Source: Rhodobiaceae bacterium
Lineage (GTDB): Bacteria > Pseudomonadota > Alphaproteobacteria > Rhizobiales > Tepidamorphaceae
Direction of reading: 5' to 3'
NCBI GenBank assembly: GCA_020637985.1
Contig: JACKJK010000009.1
Location: 72,001 to 136,000 of the forward strand
Length of the DNA: 64,000 bases
Shown here: positions 26,917 to 36,027 of the stretch, piece by piece
Numbering within the stretch: position 1 is the first letter of the stretch
How the letters are laid out: each line of letters starts with the position of its first letter
Position numbers and translations under genes: made by a program
Notes under the pieces: generated by a model
Databases searched by the model: none
Told to the model about the DNA's origin: nothing
What the model saw: the letters and a program-made list of their open reading frames with translations, nothing else

Positions 26917-27758
26917 CTTCCACGCCCCCGGTAGGCATAACCGATCGCTGCGAATGCGACGGTCAGCAAGGTCGCGATCATGGTCAGCGCAATCACCGCG
27001 GCCCGCGGCCACTGCTGACCCGACTTGGTCGTATCGGTGATCAGGATCGACAGCGTCGGCGGATCGCCGCCGCCCAGATAGAGCGGGCTCACGAAATCGC
27101 CGAACGTCAGGATGAAGCAGAACAGGGCCGCGATCACCAGGCCGACCTTGGCGGAGGGGATGACGACCTCGAAGACCGTCCGCAGCCGGCCGCAGCGCAG
27201 ATTGTGCGCCGCTTCGATCAGCGTGCGGTCAATGAACATCAGGCTGAACAGCTGCAGCAGCACGACCAGCGGGAAGGACAGTGTCAGATAGCCGATCATC
27301 GTGCCGAAGGTCGTGTTGAGCATGCCGAACGGGCCAAGCCCGACCCAGGCAAGCGCGGCATTGATGATTCCGTTATCCGACAGGAAGACCTGCCAAGAAT
27401 AGACCCGAACGATGTAGCTGGTGAAGAACGGTATCACCATCAGGAACACCGACCAGCGCCGCGCGGTCTCTGAAAACTTGAAAGCTATCGCATAGGAGCA
27501 GGGAAAGGCCAGAACGCTGGCAATGACCGAGGCGGATGCCGCAAGGGCCAGCGTCAGGAAGTAGGCCTGCCAGAAGACTTCGCGGCCATACATCCTCACC
27601 CAGTTGGCCGTATCGAAATCCGGCTGCAGCCGGAAGTTCTTCACGGTCCAGAAGCTCAGCGCGATGAGAAAGACCAGCGGGAACAGGAAGAACAGCAGCT
27701 GCCAAACGAGGAGCGGCAGCGAGAAGGTCAACCCGTAGAGTGTGATTGATTTGCGCAT
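26913..27758 (-). CDS. ABC transporter permease, PotB type
   Basis: 281 residues with about six membrane helices, starting MRKSITLYGLTFSLPLLVW, and an EAA-like loop (IEAAHNLRCGRLRTVF). It is the first permease of a polyamine-type importer, translated just ahead of the PotC-type gene with a 4-bp overlap. The solute-binding-protein gene ends 79 bp upstream of its start, in the same orientation, so all four genes probably form one operon. Confidence 0.92.
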   Translation of the reverse strand: MRKSITLYGLTFSLPLLVWQLLFFLFPLVFLIALSFWTVKNFRLQPDFDTANWVRMYGREVFWQAYFLTLALAASASVIASVLAFPCSYAIAFKFSETARRWSVFLMVIPFFTSYIVRVYSWQVFLSDNGIINAALAWVGLGPFGMLNTTFGTMIGYLTLSFPLVVLLQLFSLMFIDRTLIEAAHNLRCGRLRTVFEVVIPSAKVGLVIAALFCFILTFGDFVSPLYLGGGDPPTLSILITDTTKSGQQWPRAAVIALTMIATLLTVAFAAIGYAYRGRGR

Positions 27759-27837
27759 CAGATCGCACCTTCCCCGAATTGCGCTTCAGGCCGCTGCCGG
27801 GCGGGCCATGCTCGGCCCGCCCGCAGCCCCATGGAAC

Positions 27838-28974
27838 TCAGGAGCCCTTGTAGTCCGACCAGAAGTCGTTCCAGTCCTCCAAGCTCTGCTGCACTGGAAG
27901 CTGGCGATACTTGATACGCCCGCCGCGGATCAGGTCCATCACGTTGGACTCGCCGAGCAGCATGCCCTGGCGCTTGGCCTCTTCCGGCGTCTCCTTGGCC
28001 AGCAGTTCCCAGCCCTTCTTGTTCGGAATCATCGCCGGATAGGCGGCCATGTTTGCCGAACGGACCTGGCCGCGGGCCGACGTGATGTACTGGATCCACT
28101 TCTTCGCCAGATCGGCCTTCTGCGAGCCCTTGCCGATCGAGAAGGATTCCGTCCACTGCAATCCGCCCTCTTCGGGGATCGCCGTGCGAACGTGGGCGCC
28201 GTTCTTCTCCAGAACGCCGGTGATCCAGTCGCCGATGCCGGCAACGCTCAGCATCTGACCGTTCTCCAGCGACGAGAAGGTGCCGCCGTAGTCGAAGAAA
28301 CCGCCGACCTGCGAGCGCAGCGACATGGTGGTTTCCTTCACCTTCTCCCATGCGTTACCGTCGATGTCGTAAGGGCTCGCGTTGCCGTTGAGCAGGCTCA
28401 TCTGGCCGAGGTTGGGCAGGTGCCAGTCGAAATGCCCGACCTTGCCCTTGAGCTTCTCAAGCCAGTAGACCCGATAGGACGACGCCTCTTTCTCGGTGAT
28501 GGCATCGGTATTGTAGGCGACACCGAGGAACCCGAAGCGGGTGAAGACGGAATACAGTTCACCGCCGCTCCAGTGGCCGGGGAACTGCTGGAATTCCGGG
28601 AAATACTCGTCGAACGCATAGTCGGCCGGGTCGAGCTTCTCGATGTAGCCGGCTGCGTTGAGCTGCTGGACGTATTCAGCGTCCGACAGGATGAGGTCGT
28701 AGGTGCCGGGAGGCGATTGGGCGATCAGGCCCAGCATGTTGTCGCCGCCGGTATAGTACTTCGACTTGAACTTGACGTTGTGCTCGGCTTCGAACTCGGC
28801 AACCACATCCGGTTCCGCGTGCCCGTACCAGGCGAGCATGGTGATCTCTGTCGGCTCTGCAAACGCCCGCCGGTTCAGGAACGGCGTCGCCAGCGCGCCG
28901 GTGGCAAGCGCCGTGGCGCCCTTGAGAAAAGTGCGCCGCGTGGTGCTGGCGGCATATGGTGTAAATCGGGGCAT
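27838..28974 (-). CDS. Periplasmic solute-binding protein of the polyamine-type ABC importer, Tat-exported
   Basis: 378 residues. The N-terminus carries a twin-arginine signal (TTRRTFLKGATALATGA), so the protein is exported folded. The rest is a PotD/SBP type 1 fold: EITMLAWYGHAEPDVV at the start of the mature chain, and YNTDAI and WASASGR-like segments later. ATG 28974 has GGAGGAGAG immediately upstream. It captures substrate for the permeases encoded downstream. The substrate is not readable from sequence; the neighbouring creatinine and creatine hydrolases suggest one of these or a related compound. Confidence 0.88.
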   Translation of the reverse strand: MPRFTPYAASTTRRTFLKGATALATGALATPFLNRRAFAEPTEITMLAWYGHAEPDVVAEFEAEHNVKFKSKYYTGGDNMLGLIAQSPPGTYDLILSDAEYVQQLNAAGYIEKLDPADYAFDEYFPEFQQFPGHWSGGELYSVFTRFGFLGVAYNTDAITEKEASSYRVYWLEKLKGKVGHFDWHLPNLGQMSLLNGNASPYDIDGNAWEKVKETTMSLRSQVGGFFDYGGTFSSLENGQMLSVAGIGDWITGVLEKNGAHVRTAIPEEGGLQWTESFSIGKGSQKADLAKKWIQYITSARGQVRSANMAAYPAMIPNKKGWELLAKETPEEAKRQGMLLGESNVMDLIRGGRIKYRQLPVQQSLEDWNDFWSDYKGS

Positions 28975-29085
28975 CTCTCTCCTCCCTCGCAAGAAAGAAT
29001 CCGGAGGCAACCCGGACTGCGGTCATACTAGGAACGAGATTTTCATTAGAGAAATTTATTCTTGTAATCGTCTTATTTATAAACC

Positions 29086-30003
29086 TCATGCGCCTGATGC
29101 GAGGGCCTCGCCCAGGCCGGGTTGACCGGCCAGGCTGGCCGCATCGAGCTGTGCCACCAGGAAATTCACCAGTTTGAGCCCGGCCTCCGACAGGCGAGGG
29201 TGCTTGTAGAAAAGACCGACACGGATTTCCTCCAGCGGCGGAAAACCGTCCTTTTCGTCCAGCACGCGCATGCCTTCGAGCAGGGTCGGCCGGGTCAGTG
29301 CGCTGATGCCGAAACCGTTGAGCACAGCGTTCTGCAGTCCGGAGATCCCCGGCCCGGTGTAGGTGATCCGCCAGCGCATCTTGGCGGCGTCGAGCGCCTG
29401 GATCATCCGTGCGCGGTAGTCGCAGCCTTCAGGGTGGGCTGCCAGCGGCACGGGCGCTCCTGGCTCGACGGCAAAATCCCTTGCAGCCGCCCAGATCGGC
29501 CTCTCGATCCATGCCCGCGAAAGATAGGGAACGCTTTTCGTCGCGGTCATTGCTATCGCGATGTCCAGTTCGTCGGAATGCAGTTGATCGAGTATGTCGC
29601 GGCTCCAGTCGCAATGGATTTCGAGCGTGACATCGGGAAAACTGCGCGAGAATTTCGTCAGTTCGCCTTGCAGGAAGGCAACCGCATAGTCGCTGGGCAA
29701 CCCGATCCGCAGCACCCCCGCCACGGCGTTGCGCTGGAAATAACCGACCACCTCGTCATTGAGCCTGAGCAGCTCCCGGGCGTGGCTGAGCAGAACCTCG
29801 CCATCGGCAGTCAGACGCAGGTTCCGGCCTTCCTGGATGAGAAGCTCGGCCCCGATCAATTCCTCCAGCCGGCGCATTTGCAGGGAAATCGCCGGCTGGC
29901 TTCGGCCCAGCGCGTCGCCCGCCTTCGTGTGGCCTCCAAGGTCGACCACCGCGACGAAGGTCCGCAGCAGATCGGTTTGCAGGTTGATGATCGATCTCGT
30001 CAT
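29086..30003 (-). CDS. LysR-type transcriptional regulator
   Basis: 305 residues: N-terminal winged helix-turn-helix (about 8-67; FVAVVDLGGHTKAGDALGRSQPAISLQMRRL written here in two parts would span the helix pair) and a C-terminal periplasmic-binding-like effector domain (about 95-290). It is divergent from the creatininase gene (104 bp between starts) and 111 bp from the start of the transporter operon, and so is placed to control both. The likely co-inducer is creatinine, creatine or a breakdown product. An AAATTTAT element recurs in all three promoter regions of the cluster. Confidence 0.9.
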   Translation of the reverse strand: MTRSIINLQTDLLRTFVAVVDLGGHTKAGDALGRSQPAISLQMRRLEELIGAELLIQEGRNLRLTADGEVLLSHARELLRLNDEVVGYFQRNAVAGVLRIGLPSDYAVAFLQGELTKFSRSFPDVTLEIHCDWSRDILDQLHSDELDIAIAMTATKSVPYLSRAWIERPIWAAARDFAVEPGAPVPLAAHPEGCDYRARMIQALDAAKMRWRITYTGPGISGLQNAVLNGFGISALTRPTLLEGMRVLDEKDGFPPLEEIRVGLFYKHPRLSEAGLKLVNFLVAQLDAASLAGQPGLGEALASGA

Positions 30004-30107
30004 CGAAAGATTACAATCTCCAATGCGGGCATCAGTATAATAAATTTATAAAATGTGGATAGCCTGAAATAGACTCCCGGCACCGTTGCAGATGCGAGGG
30101 AGCCACG
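30004..30107. promoter_or_regulatory. Divergent LysR/creatininase promoter region
   Basis: 104 bp between divergent start codons. An AT-rich 10-bp palindrome ATAAATTTAT (30040-30049) stands out of the GC-rich background and fits a LysR binding site. The same AAATTTAT core occurs at 29052-29059 and 32370-32377, ahead of the transporter and creatinase genes. Confidence 0.5.
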
Positions 30108-30890
30108 ATGTCGCGTCAGACGCCTTTTGCCGCAGAGCTTGCCTGGCCGGACTATGACCGCCGCGTGCGCGGCGGCGCCACGCCGATCCTGATCCCGATC
30201 GGATCGATGGAACAGCACGGCCACCACATGCCGATGCATGTCGACGTGCTCCTGCCGACCGAGTTTGCCCGCCGGGTCGCCGAGGCGGTCGGCGCGCTGG
30301 TCGCGCCGCCATTCACCTATGGCTACAAGTCCCATCAGAAGTCCGGCGGCGGAAATCATCTTCCCGGCACGACCAGCCTCGACGGCGCCACGCTGGTTTC
30401 CGCCCTGCGCGACGTGATCAAGGAATTCGCCCGTCACGGCGTGCGGCGCATCTGCCTCGTGAACGGGCACTTCGAGAATTCCTGGTTCATCGTCGAAGGC
30501 ATCGATCTCGCGCTGCGCGAGCTGCGCTGGGATGGCATCGATGACATGAAGATCGTCGTGCTGTCCTACTGGGATTTCGTCGACGCAGCGACCATTGCGC
30601 GTCTCTACCCCAACGGCTTCACCGGCTGGGACCTGGAACACGGAGGGGTGCTGGAAACCTCGCTGATGATGGCATTGCATCCCGAGCTGGTCGAAATCGA
30701 ACGCGCCATCGATCATGAGCCACCCAGCTTTCCGCCTTATGACGTCTATCCGGTGAAGCCCGAGTGGACGCCTCCCAGCGGCACCCTTTCATCACCTAGG
30801 GAAGCGTCGCCCGAAAAGGGCGAGATCCTTCTGGAGGTCTGCACCGGCGGAATCGTCAACGCGCTTCGTGCGGAGTTCTCCGTGACGTAA
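30108..30890 (+). CDS. Creatininase (creatinine amidohydrolase family)
   Basis: 260 residues. Creatininases open the creatinine ring to give creatine, using two metal ions. The metal motif is clear: SMEQHGHHMPMHVD with Glu35, His37 and Asp46, followed by NGHFEN and a later Glu-rich VLETSLMM segment. Length matches the family. The creatinase gene lies convergently 194 bp downstream, which supports creatinine rather than another amide as substrate. It is probably induced through the divergent LysR regulator. Related family members act on other cyclic amides, so substrate remains inferred from context. Confidence 0.88.
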   Translation: MSRQTPFAAELAWPDYDRRVRGGATPILIPIGSMEQHGHHMPMHVDVLLPTEFARRVAEAVGALVAPPFTYGYKSHQKSGGGNHLPGTTSLDGATLVSALRDVIKEFARHGVRRICLVNGHFENSWFIVEGIDLALRELRWDGIDDMKIVVLSYWDFVDAATIARLYPNGFTGWDLEHGGVLETSLMMALHPELVEIERAIDHEPPSFPPYDVYPVKPEWTPPSGTLSSPREASPEKGEILLEVCTGGIVNALRAEFSVT

Positions 30891-30928
30891 AGGGCAAGGA
30901 AATCCCCCTCCCCGCCATCGCCTTCAGG

Positions 30929-30965
30929 GCCCGCAATCAAACGAATTGCGGGTCCTTCCTTTTTC
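30929..30965 (+). terminator. Rho-independent terminator after creatininase
   Basis: An 8-bp stem CCCGCAAT/ATTGCGGG (30930-30937 with 30945-30952) is followed by TCCTTCCTTTTT. Confidence 0.82.
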
Positions 30966-31029
30966 GCGGCGCCATTGGGCAGTTGCCGCTTCGGTCGCAC
31001 GCCCGCAGAACCTTTTCGTCAGACAAAAG

Positions 31030-31058
31030 AAAAAAGGGCCCGGCACACGGCCGGGCCC
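31030..31058 (-). terminator. Rho-independent terminator after creatinase
   Basis: A 9-bp stem GGGCCCGGC/GCCGGGCCC (31036-31044 with 31050-31058) has an A-run at 31030-31035, which is the T-tract for minus-strand transcripts ending after the creatinase stop codon. Confidence 0.85.
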
Positions 31059-31083
31059 ATGACGCCGTGCGCAACCTTGTCGA

Positions 31084-32298
31084 TCAGTTCCTGATGATGT
31101 TGTGCTCCGGCCCGAACGGGAAGCCGGTGATGTTCTCCGCACCATCCTCTGTCACGATCAGGATGTCGTGCTCGCGATAGCCGCCTGCGCCGGGCACGCC
31201 TTCGGGAAGCATCACCATCGGCTCCATCGAAACAACCATGCCGGGCTTCAGTTCGGTCTCGATGTCCTCGCGCAGCTCGACGCCTGCCTCTCGCCCGTAG
31301 TAGTGGCACAGAACGCCGAACGAGTGGCCGTAGCCGAACGAACGGTACTTGAGCAGGTCCCACTGCCGGTACATGTCGTTCAGTTCGAGCGCGATCTCGT
31401 TGCACTTGGCACCAGGCTTGATCAGTTCCAGCCCGCGCCTGTGGACCGCCACGTTCTTTTCCCAGATGTCGAGACTGGCATCGTCGACGTGATCGCAGAA
31501 CATGGTCCGTTCCAGCGCTGTGTAATAGCCGAAGATCATCGGGAAGCAGTTCAGCGAGAGGATGTCACCCGACCGGATCGCCCGGTTGGTGACCGGGTTG
31601 TGAGCGCCGTCGGTATTGATGCCTGACTGGAACCACGTCCAGGTGTCCATCAGTTCGACGAACGGGAACGACTTGGCGATTTCCCGGATCATCGCGTTGG
31701 TCGAGGCAATTGCCACCTCGTGCTCGGGCACGCCGGCCTTGACCGCGGCAGCGACCGCGGCACCGCCGACGTCGCAGGTCCGCGCGCCCTCGCGGATCAG
31801 CTTCTGCTCTTCCGCCGACTTGATGGTGCGCATCCACATCGAGGGCTGGCCGACATCGACGAACTCCACGCCCGGCAGCGCGGCCTCGAGCTGGCTGCGT
31901 AGGTCGAGCGAGACATGGTCGAACTCGATGCCGAGACGCTTTACCCCCGGCGTGAGCTGACGCACCGCCTGGAAGTAGTTGTCGCGCCGCCAGTCGGTGT
32001 AGGTGACGTTGTTGCCGAAGCTGCGGCGCCACGGCTGACCGCCGTCGATGCCCGCCGAAATGGTCGTCGCACTGTCCGGCGTGATGACCATGCCGTACTT
32101 GCGGCCGAAATAGCAGTACAGCCAGCCCGAGTAGTAGTTGATGCAGTGGTAGGAGGTGAACAGCGCCGCATCGACGTCATTCTTTGCCATCCAGCCGCGC
32201 ACATCGTTCTGGCGCCGCTTCATTTCCGCGTCCGAGAAGGGTGAATAGTCCTTCTCGCCATTGTGCCACTCCATCACATGGAGCATGTCCTCGGTCAT
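31084..32298 (-). CDS. Creatinase (creatine amidinohydrolase)
   Basis: 404 residues, the usual creatinase length. It converts creatine and water to sarcosine and urea. The pita-bread (M24) fold is evident and long stretches match Pseudomonas creatinase as I recall it: FTSYHCINYYSGWLYC, NIDGGQPWRR-like GIDGGQPWRR, LMDTWTWFQSGINTDGAHNP, SLNCFPMI and YGHSFGVL..YYGREAG. M24 metal residues are not fully conserved, as expected since creatinase is metal-free. ATG 32298 has AGGGAG 7 nt upstream. With creatininase and the importer it forms a creatinine degradation route; no sarcosine oxidase or urease gene is in the window. Confidence 0.93.
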   Translation of the reverse strand: MTEDMLHVMEWHNGEKDYSPFSDAEMKRRQNDVRGWMAKNDVDAALFTSYHCINYYSGWLYCYFGRKYGMVITPDSATTISAGIDGGQPWRRSFGNNVTYTDWRRDNYFQAVRQLTPGVKRLGIEFDHVSLDLRSQLEAALPGVEFVDVGQPSMWMRTIKSAEEQKLIREGARTCDVGGAAVAAAVKAGVPEHEVAIASTNAMIREIAKSFPFVELMDTWTWFQSGINTDGAHNPVTNRAIRSGDILSLNCFPMIFGYYTALERTMFCDHVDDASLDIWEKNVAVHRRGLELIKPGAKCNEIALELNDMYRQWDLLKYRSFGYGHSFGVLCHYYGREAGVELREDIETELKPGMVVSMEPMVMLPEGVPGAGGYREHDILIVTEDGAENITGFPFGPEHNIIRN

Positions 32299-32600
32299 GC
32301 CTGGTCTCCCTTCACTGCGCAGCATCGCGCGTACCTCGCGAGACAATAAGTGGCGGCAAGGCATATTTGAAATTTATAGATGCAATCTATGCATTTGAAA
32401 CATTGATGGAATCTTGGAGTTGATAGATTCTAGCAAAGAGCGCCCAATTCCAGCCGGCGGCGTTCCAAGGTTGGGGAGCGGGGCAAAAGGACCCCAGACT
32501 TTCGTCTAGGCTGGAGGTAAGTCGGGGCTCACGTCGTGTCGTCTCCATCATTGATGGAGCCTCTCTCAGTCCTGCCCAGGTGTTCTCGGTGCGCCGCCGG
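32299..32600. other. Non-coding gap upstream of creatinase
   Basis: 302 bp. The first 100 bp hold the creatinase promoter, AT-rich, with AAATTTAT at 32370-32377 and an imperfect inverted pair around AGATGCAATCTATGCA. The remainder shows no supported gene and marks the boundary to the integrase-remnant segment. Confidence 0.5.
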
Positions 32601-33173
32601 TCAGTTTCCAGTTTGCTCATCGAGCGTGCTCTCGGAAGGATTCCCGTCGTCATCGGTCAAACCAAAGGTTGCCGCATTCTCCCGAAGCCATTTCATCAGT
32701 GCCTGTTTGGGGTGCCGGCCCGCTAACGCCTTCGGGTCGTCGGTCGCAATCCATGCACGCACCGCTGCTGCCAATTTCGGGGCATAGCGTTCGTTGCTCG
32801 GATCGAGATAGCCGGGAGTTGCTTCGGAATCCGGAAAGAAAAATCCCCCAGTAAATCCCCTGTCTCTAAGCCAATCGCGCAGTGAATCTATTTCCATGAC
32901 GGAAGCGCGAATATCGACTGAGCCCTCTACGTAATCGGAAAAATTGCCGTTCTGGTCATATTCGATTTCTTGAACCAGGCGCCCTTTGACCCGACCGCCC
33001 CGCAAAGCATTCTTGATAGCGTATTTCGCGGCTTCATAACGAGGTGGTCGTTTCTCAACCTCCCAACCTTCAACATATTCTGCGGCCGTAGAAGGATCTT
33101 CACCCGCCACCAAGAGAGCGGCTTGAACAATGGTTAGTTCCTCCGAGAGGCGCCAGAAATATATATCTTCCAA
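32601..33173 (-). CDS. Hypothetical protein of a mobile-element-associated type
   Basis: 190 residues from a TTG start (GGAG about 10 nt upstream); no ATG is available near the N-terminus. I do not recognise a named domain. The N-terminus EDIYFWRLSEELTIVQAALL suggests a helical bundle, and the C-terminal half (WIATDDPKALAGRHPKQAL) looks like a small helical DNA- or protein-binding module. Base composition is lower in GC than the neighbours, and the gene sits beside an integrase pseudogene, so it is probably cargo of an old insertion. Confidence 0.6.
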   Translation of the reverse strand: MEDIYFWRLSEELTIVQAALLVAGEDPSTAAEYVEGWEVEKRPPRYEAAKYAIKNALRGGRVKGRLVQEIEYDQNGNFSDYVEGSVDIRASVMEIDSLRDWLRDRGFTGGFFFPDSEATPGYLDPSNERYAPKLAAAVRAWIATDDPKALAGRHPKQALMKWLRENAATFGLTDDDGNPSESTLDEQTGN

Positions 33174-33249
33174 GAAAAACTATCTCCACACCTTGACCGC
33201 TTCAAACCGGCTTCGTGAATGCTGACAGCCACCTTTCTAGACAAATGAA

Positions 33250-34485
33250 CTATGGACGACCATCGAGGCGAACAACAGTTCCGCCGTCACGCAAAGCATC
33301 GCAGCGATCAGCCCACCATTGGATCATCGCCCTGCGCTCATCCAGATGCTCGCCACGGGCATAGGCACGGCGCACGTCATTGCCCTCGACGTGGCCCAAC
33401 TCGCGTTCGATCGCATCACGGCTCCAGCGCGTACTCTCGTTCAGCAGTGTGCTGGCGGTGGCACGGAAGCCATGGGACGTGACTTCATCCTTCGTGTAGC
33501 CAAGCCGCCGCAATGCCGCGTTGAGCGTGTTTTCGCTCATCGGACGTTTGACTGAGTTTGTCGCCGGAAATGCAAGCGTTCCGAAGCCGGTCAGGTCCTG
33601 CAACTCGCGTAACAGGTCGATGGCTTGGCTCGGCAACGGCTTGCGGTGTTCTCGGCGCATTTTTGGCCGTTCGGCAGGTGTCGTCCAAAGCGCTGCATCA
33701 AGATCGAACTCCTCCCATCGCGCCTGCCGTAACTCGCCGGGACGCGGAAACAGGTAGGCCATGAGCCTGAGCGCAATCTGCGTCGACGGCTGCCCGCGAT
33801 AGTCGTCGATCGCGCGCAACATGGCCCCGAAGTCGATCGGGTTCAGGATATCAGCACGGTGCGTCACCTTCGGCGTGGTCAACGCACCCTGCAACGGCTG
33901 CGCAGGATCGCTTTCCGCGCGTGCAGTCGCCACCGCGTAGCGGAAAATGCGGCTGATCGTCGACCGCATGCGCTGGGCGGTTTCGTAGTTCCCGCGCGCC
34001 TCCACTGGGCGAAGGGTTGCAAGCACTAGCGACGGGGAAATCTGGTTGAGCGGCAGCCTTCCGAGTTTCTTCGACGCCAGCGAGACGTACCAGCGGAGTT
34101 TGACGAGGGTGGCTTCCGATCGCCCTTCCCTCTCGACCTTCTGGGGATATTCAGCCGCGATGTCGGCAAAGGTCAGCTTGACCGCCTCCGCCTCGCGCTT
34201 GTCGGCCTTGCGGACTTAGATCGGATCGATGCCTTCGGAAATCAGCCGCCGCGCCTGATCGCGCCGCTTCCTTGCATCCGACAACGTCACCGCCGGGTAA
34301 TCGCCGAGCGCCATGAGCTTCTGCTTGCCGCCGAAGCGATACGCCAGCCGCCAGAGCCGGGAGCCGTTCGGCATCAACCAGAACTGAAGCCCTCCGCCAT
34401 CGGACTATTTCCGCAGACGGTCCCCCGGTTTCAATGACCGCAGCAGCGCATCACTCAGCTTGTTCGTCGATTTCCCGTTGGTCAA
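33250..34485 (-). pseudogene. P4-type tyrosine integrase pseudogene
   Basis: Reading from TTG 34485, the frame encodes a typical P4-family integrase (N-terminal LSDALLRSLKPGDRL, SDGGGLQFWLMPNGSRLW, KLMALGDYPAVTLSDAR) but is broken by two in-frame stops: TAG at 34405-34407 and TAA at 34216-34218. The rest (33250-34026 at least) keeps an intact catalytic domain with PRPGELR, SHGFRATAST, ELGH and RRAYAR. The gene points away from tRNA-Leu, whose 3' end is 180 bp upstream, the usual place for such an element. Interpretation: remnant of an insertion into tRNA-Leu. Confidence 0.9.
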
Positions 34486-34664
34486 AGCAGCGTCTCTTCA
34501 TCGAACATCCCATGAACGAAAGGGCGTGAATGTGTTGGTACGATACCAACAACTCCGCCGGATGGCCTTATACCGCCTCGGACCGCATGAACCAACATGC
34601 CATTGATTTGAATGAGAAATTCCGGACGAATCGAAGCCGTATCGGACCGCAAAAAACCGGAAAG

Positions 34665-34751
34665 TGGTGCCCCAGGCCGGACTCGAACCAGCACGCCCGT
34701 GAAGGCAACAGATTTTGAGTCTGCCGCGTCTACCAATTCCGCCACTGGGGC
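34665..34751 (-). tRNA. tRNA-Leu, anticodon CAA
   Basis: An 87-nt cloverleaf including encoded CCA. The acceptor stem is GCCCCAG/CTGGGGC, anticodon stem GCAGA/TCTGT with loop CTCAAAA (anticodon CAA), the extra arm is long as in class II tRNAs, and the T-loop is GGTTCGAGTCC. The 3' end faces the integrase pseudogene and is a common attachment site. Confidence 0.95.
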
Positions 34752-34869
34752 ACGGCTGCCGGACTTAGCCGACGCGCGCTCGGGCGTCAACGCGCCTTCG
34801 TTGCGTTACCCGCGCCAACTGATGCATTTGCCGATGGACACGCGCCCGGCCTCCCGCTAGACCGCTCGC

Positions 34870-35451
34870 ATGTTGCGCCGCCTTTACGACTGGACGATGG
34901 CCATCGCCGCCCACCCCAGGGCCACCTGGGGCCTGGCGGGCGTGTCCTTTGCCGAGAGCTCCTTCTTCCCGATCCCGCCCGACGTGGTGTTGATCCCGAT
35001 GGTGCTCGCCGAGCGGGCGAAGTGGATCGCCTATGCGCTGATCTGCACCGCCGCCTCCGTCATCGGCGGGTTTGCCGGCTATGCCATCGGCGCCTTGCTG
35101 TTCGAGCAGGTCGCCCAGCCGATCCTCGAGTTCTACGGCTACGCCGGCAAGTTCGAGAGCTTCGCCGAGCGCTACAACCAGTGGGGCGCGTGGATCGTTC
35201 TGGTCGCCGGCCTGACCCCCTTTCCCTACAAGGTCATCACCATCGCCAGCGGCGCCACCGGCCTTGGCCTGCCGGTCTTCGCGCTGGCAAGCGTCGTGGC
35301 GCGCGGCCTGCGTTTCTTCATTGTCGCGGGCCTGCTGTACCGCTACGGCCCGCCCATCCGCAGTTTCATCGAGAAGCGGCTCGGCCTGCTGTTCACCGTG
35401 TTCGTGATCCTGCTGCTCGGCGGATTTGTCGTTGCGCGCTACCTCGTGTGA
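34870..35451 (+). CDS. YqaA/DedA-family membrane protein
   Basis: 193 residues with about four to five membrane helices. The FAESSFFPIPPDVVLIP motif and the later GLTPFPYKVITIASG are characteristic of YqaA-type DedA (SNARE-associated/VTT) proteins, a family linked to lipid scrambling and membrane homeostasis. It begins 118 bp past tRNA-Leu and is followed closely by dsbB (30 bp), so the two may be co-transcribed. No clear Shine-Dalgarno precedes the ATG. Confidence 0.87.
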   Translation: MLRRLYDWTMAIAAHPRATWGLAGVSFAESSFFPIPPDVVLIPMVLAERAKWIAYALICTAASVIGGFAGYAIGALLFEQVAQPILEFYGYAGKFESFAERYNQWGAWIVLVAGLTPFPYKVITIASGATGLGLPVFALASVVARGLRFFIVAGLLYRYGPPIRSFIEKRLGLLFTVFVILLLGGFVVARYLV

Positions 35452-35481
35452 CGCGATAAACGGGTGGGAGGAGCGCGCCCG

Positions 35482-36012
35482 ATGACAACAGGACATCCCC
35501 GGCAGCACTGGCGCCCGCGGCCATGGCGGCCAACGGCTCTGCTTGCGCTCGCCATCGCGCTCGCGGTGATCGTCGGCGCCTGGGGGTTCCAGATCATCGG
35601 CGGACTCGCGCCCTGCCCGCTCTGCCTCATCGAGCGCATCCCCTATTACATTGGCATCCCGCTGGGCGCGATCGGGCTAGCGGTGGCGGCCTCCCGCATG
35701 CCGGCCGCCACCCTCATGGCGAAACTCGCGATGGCGGGTTTCCTTGTCGCCATGCTCGTCAGCACCGGCCTTGCCGCCTACCATGCCGGCGTCGAGTGGG
35801 GCTTCTGGGCCGGGCCGACCACGTGCACCGGCGCCGGCGCCGGCTCGGCGGGAACCGTCGGCGATCTCATCAACCAGCTTGAGGGGGCAACCGTCGTGCG
35901 CTGCGACGAGGCGCCGATCCGCATCCTCGGCCTGTCTCTGGCCGGCTGGAACGTGCTGGCGTCGCTTGCCGCCGCCGGCCTTGCCGCGCGCGCCGTCGTG
36001 CGCATGCCGTAG
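35482..36012 (+). CDS. dsbB: Disulfide bond formation protein B
   Basis: 176 residues with four membrane helices. It reoxidises DsbA in the periplasm and passes electrons to quinone. The first redox pair is CPLC (in GGLAPCPLCLIERIPYY); the second periplasmic pair is provided by Cys residues in TTCTGAG and VVRCDE. GGGAGGAG lies 8 nt before ATG 35482, which decides the start; an in-frame GTG at 35464 lies upstream of the ribosome binding site. Confidence 0.9.
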   Translation: MTTGHPRQHWRPRPWRPTALLALAIALAVIVGAWGFQIIGGLAPCPLCLIERIPYYIGIPLGAIGLAVAASRMPAATLMAKLAMAGFLVAMLVSTGLAAYHAGVEWGFWAGPTTCTGAGAGSAGTVGDLINQLEGATVVRCDEAPIRILGLSLAGWNVLASLAAAGLAARAVVRMP

Positions 36013-36027
36013 AGCCGGACTCGCGAC

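Noticed and set aside
32387..32653. An 88-codon minus-strand frame after the orphan gene
   Set aside because: No ribosome binding site, no domain, overlaps the promoter side of creatinase and the end of the orphan gene.
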